NCBI RefSeq assembly: GCF_002150035.1
Contig: NZ_NETS01000008.1
Coordinates: forward strand, 248,001-312,000
From: Leptospira venezuelensis
GTDB lineage: Bacteria; Spirochaetota; Leptospiria; Leptospirales; Leptospiraceae
Length of the DNA: 64,000 nt
Direction: 5' to 3'
This document shows, piece by piece, positions 61,580 through 64,000 of this stretch. The position numbers and the translations under genes are program-made. The first letter of the stretch is position 1. Every line of letters begins with the position of its first letter. The notes beneath the pieces were generated by a model. That model searched no databases, was not told where the DNA came from, and saw nothing but the letters and a program-made list of their open reading frames with translations.

Positions 61580-63988
61580 TCAGTGACTCTTAGGGGCGTG
61601 TTTCCCCAGGATATTTTTGTTCTTCTCCTCTAAGGCCTTAGTATCCTCAGGTTTAGGATATTTGGGTCTAGAGTGAAGACTTGAAAGAAGAACTTCTTTG
61701 AAAGAATATTTTACAACTTCTAGATCTCCTAAAGTAAGCCCACATTCGTCCAATTGGTTTTCTGCCAATTTTCCGTTCACGATCTTTGTGATCAGAGCAT
61801 CCAATGATTCAGGAGTTACTTCTTCCAAAGATCTACTTGCCGCTTCCAAGCTATCAGCAATCATCACGATCGCGGTTTCTTTTCTTTGCGGCTTAGGGCC
61901 CGGATATTGGAAGTCTGCTTTTTTCAGTTTTTTCTTCTGAGAAGGAGAAAGTTCCGCAAGAGCTTTATGATAGAAGAACGCCATAGTAGAAGTTCCATGA
62001 TGTTCCGGAATAAAATCGATCACTTCTCTAGGAAGTCTCGCCTTCTTCGCCATCTCTATTCCGTCTAAGACATGATCGATCACTATCTTTGCAGCTTTCG
62101 CAGGATTATTCTTATCTATATTTTCCTTTTTAGGGATCAAATGTTGGTTCTCAACGAAGAATCCAGCGTTAGGGATCTTACCAATATCATGAAAATACAC
62201 ACCCACTCTTGTTAAAAGCCAATCAAGTTCCAAATTCTGGGCGGCCCTTTCAGACATAGCAGCCACCAAAAAAGTATGGGTATAAGTAGAAGGTGCTTTG
62301 GTTAACAAATCCTGCAACAACGGGTGACCGGTATCAGCAAGTTCCAACAGCTTAAATCTGGTAGGAATATTGAACACATACTCATAGATAGGAAGAAGTA
62401 ACTGAGTTAAAGTGGAACAAACAAAGCCATTCACTAAACATAATAAATACAATTTGAATATATTCGATTCCCAAAGGTCCCTCAAATGAGAACCGGAAGG
62501 AACTGCTACCCAATAATTTCGGGAATCAAACAAATATCCTGAAGAAGAGATCAACATTTGGACCAAGGCCATATAGAACCCGGCCTTGATAAAATCGATC
62601 CTCTTTCTCATTTTTCTACCGTAAGTAGCCGCGACTACGGTCATCACAAAAGCTAAAATGAAAGAAGTAGGATTGTATCTTGAAGCGGCAAACACAAAGA
62701 AGGAAAGGAAAAACCCTATTGCGATCGACAATTGCTCGTCATAGATCATGGAGAGAATTAGACAAACCATCCCTGTCGGAATCACAAGTGCGAAGTAAAA
62801 TACAGAATCGTAACTATTTTCAAAACTGAAAAATGCCTTGGATGCCAAGTAAGCCCATAACACCAAAGACCAGATCAAAGTGAACACAATCACGTTACTC
62901 GAAACATCGTTCAGACGTTTCGGATTATATTTTTTTAAGAACGCATATACTATAATTACAAAAATAGATTGGATCAAAAGAATAGATGCTATAGAGGCAA
63001 CATTTGCACGAGTTGCATATCTATTTACTATTAGCAATTTCTGATAGATATCAGGAGTGATTGTCTCCCCCGCTTTCACTATGGTTTCGCCAGCATTGAT
63101 TCTGCTGCTTACAGGCTCCGTCCTATCCACAACGGCTTGTTTTTGATTTTTGGTTTCTTCGGCATTATAAGTACAAGCTGGATTAGAATACACATAAGTG
63201 AGTGCAAGTTTTTGGATAATAGAAAGAAGTTGGGGATCTGTGGCTTGTAACTTCTCAGCAGCTAAACGGTTCAGGGTATCAATGGTTGCACTATCCCTGT
63301 ATAGATACATACGAGGGATTACAAGCGCACCTTCGACAGACGAGATCTGCTCTTTGTTTCCACTCGCTCCAGAATTCCGGATTCTTGCTTCTGCAGCACG
63401 AATCGCGGAATAATCGCCTGGTTGATCCCTTAAAATACAAAAATTCGAAAAAACTAAATTACTGTATTGTTGGACTAGATCTCTAACTCTAGATTTTCCG
63501 GGAGTTTTAAGTAATAGATCCAACTCTTCTTTGGATCTATTCTTCCATCTTGGGACGACTGCCAACAACTCTGCAGAGGTTTTCACTTCTCCAGTTGGCT
63601 TTGGTTCCCTGTATCTCTCCATATCCTCTTGGATAGCAGGGCGAATGACTTCTATTAGAACTCTATAATCTCTATCAAAAAAATTCGGAGCAGATTGGAA
63701 GGCCTTTAATTTTTTGGCCTTTGTTTTTTCTTCGTCTTCGTAAACAATATCTTTTGTGGAGACAACTTTATCCAAAGCATTCTTGCCTTCGGAATAAGGA
63801 CCGTCTTGAGAAAGATTAATTTTGTCCTGACCAAAAAATGGGATCGCGAGCATCCAAGTCACAATGATCAAAGTGATCGCAGTGAGGATTACCTGGAATT
63901 TTCGGACGAAAGAAATTGGACGGATCTTGGTCAAAGTGTCCGTGATCCAAGCCATCCCTCTTTCTAAAAGTGATCCCAAAGGAAACAT
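61580..63988 (-). CDS. 7TM-HD family phosphohydrolase (PgpH-like)
   Basis: An 802-residue membrane protein. One span near 27-50, then an extracytoplasmic 7TMR-HDED domain (about 55-310), then seven spans (about 325-545) and a cytoplasmic HD domain. The HD domain carries KAPSTYTHTFLVAAMSERAA, GVYFHDIGKIPNAGFFVEN and FIPEHHGTSTMAFF, the metal-binding His and Asp residues. Listeria PgpH of this family degrades c-di-AMP, so a nucleotide second messenger is the likely substrate, though not proven here. AGGA precedes the ATG. ybeY follows 2 bases later. Confidence 0.92.
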   Translation of the reverse strand: MFPLGSLLERGMAWITDTLTKIRPISFVRKFQVILTAITLIIVTWMLAIPFFGQDKINLSQDGPYSEGKNALDKVVSTKDIVYEDEEKTKAKKLKAFQSAPNFFDRDYRVLIEVIRPAIQEDMERYREPKPTGEVKTSAELLAVVPRWKNRSKEELDLLLKTPGKSRVRDLVQQYSNLVFSNFCILRDQPGDYSAIRAAEARIRNSGASGNKEQISSVEGALVIPRMYLYRDSATIDTLNRLAAEKLQATDPQLLSIIQKLALTYVYSNPACTYNAEETKNQKQAVVDRTEPVSSRINAGETIVKAGETITPDIYQKLLIVNRYATRANVASIASILLIQSIFVIIVYAFLKKYNPKRLNDVSSNVIVFTLIWSLVLWAYLASKAFFSFENSYDSVFYFALVIPTGMVCLILSMIYDEQLSIAIGFFLSFFVFAASRYNPTSFILAFVMTVVAATYGRKMRKRIDFIKAGFYMALVQMLISSSGYLFDSRNYWVAVPSGSHLRDLWESNIFKLYLLCLVNGFVCSTLTQLLLPIYEYVFNIPTRFKLLELADTGHPLLQDLLTKAPSTYTHTFLVAAMSERAAQNLELDWLLTRVGVYFHDIGKIPNAGFFVENQHLIPKKENIDKNNPAKAAKIVIDHVLDGIEMAKKARLPREVIDFIPEHHGTSTMAFFYHKALAELSPSQKKKLKKADFQYPGPKPQRKETAIVMIADSLEAASRSLEEVTPESLDALITKIVNGKLAENQLDECGLTLGDLEVVKYSFKEVLLSSLHSRPKYPKPEDTKALEEKNKNILGKHAPKSH

Positions 63989-64000
63989 TACAATTCCTCG

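Overview
The window reads as a chromosomal segment of a Leptospira species (Spirochaetota). The strongest marker is a complete gene for LipL32, the major leptospiral outer-membrane lipoprotein, at 11181-11987. From established knowledge LipL32 occurs in the pathogenic and intermediate subclades but not in the saprophytes of the L. biflexa type. Its amino-acid differences from the L. interrogans protein as I remember it suggest an intermediate (P2-like) species; that placement is inference. Coding density is high, with short gene clusters on both strands, spirochaete-style lipoboxes and several TTG starts. I found no tRNA, rRNA, prophage, insertion sequence or CRISPR array.

Layout. 1-8.2 kb: lipid and redox metabolism (partial acyl-CoA dehydrogenase, sterol-desaturase-type hydroxylase, SDR, GST, M3 peptidase, lipoprotein, MaoC hydratase) and clpS. 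8.2-12 kb: metK with a C-terminal transketolase-type gene, a ParB-domain protein with a hydrophobic tail, and lipL32. 12.4-15 kb: convergent acyl-CoA dehydrogenase and SDR genes that share an operator-like motif. 15-24 kb: signalling and stress (SpoIIE phosphatase with TPRs, class III cyclase, an ammonium transporter fused to a chemotaxis signalling domain, DUF962 protein, class II photolyase). 24.2-26.3 kb: groES-groEL behind two CIRCE operators. 26.3-35.6 kb: a minus-strand envelope cluster (lipB, sensor-like protein, STAS/zinc-ribbon protein, murJ, DUF167, and a 1652-residue aromatic-rich repeat protein). 35.5-38.4 kb: Panacea-domain gene, panD, a secreted protein, and a hicA-hicB locus whose toxin gene is frameshifted. 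38.4-46.4 kb: HATPase-HDOD protein, ABC ATPase, topA, DUF2236 protein, cysK, and an archaeal-type (type II) GAPDH homologue. 46.4-52.9 kb: gamma carbonic anhydrase, membrane glycosyltransferase-like protein, a signal-peptidase-I homologue without its catalytic dyad, and gapA-pgk-tpiA-secG. 52.8-55.7 kb: secreted protein, histidine kinase, and a receiver-HATPase protein. 55.9-64 kb: a minus-strand housekeeping run (7TM-HD phosphohydrolase, ybeY, recO, small membrane protein, argS, cinA, propeller-like protein).

Intergenic DNA carries two families of small dispersed repeats. One has CTCTGCG/CGCAGAG-rich arms and occurs at four loci, three of them with facing arms. The other is short palindromes built on GTAGGA/TCCTAC, found in the same gaps. 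The most unusual coding features are the Amt-chemoreceptor fusion, the giant repeat protein, the dyad-less signal peptidase homologue, the type II GAPDH-like paralogue and the disrupted hicA.
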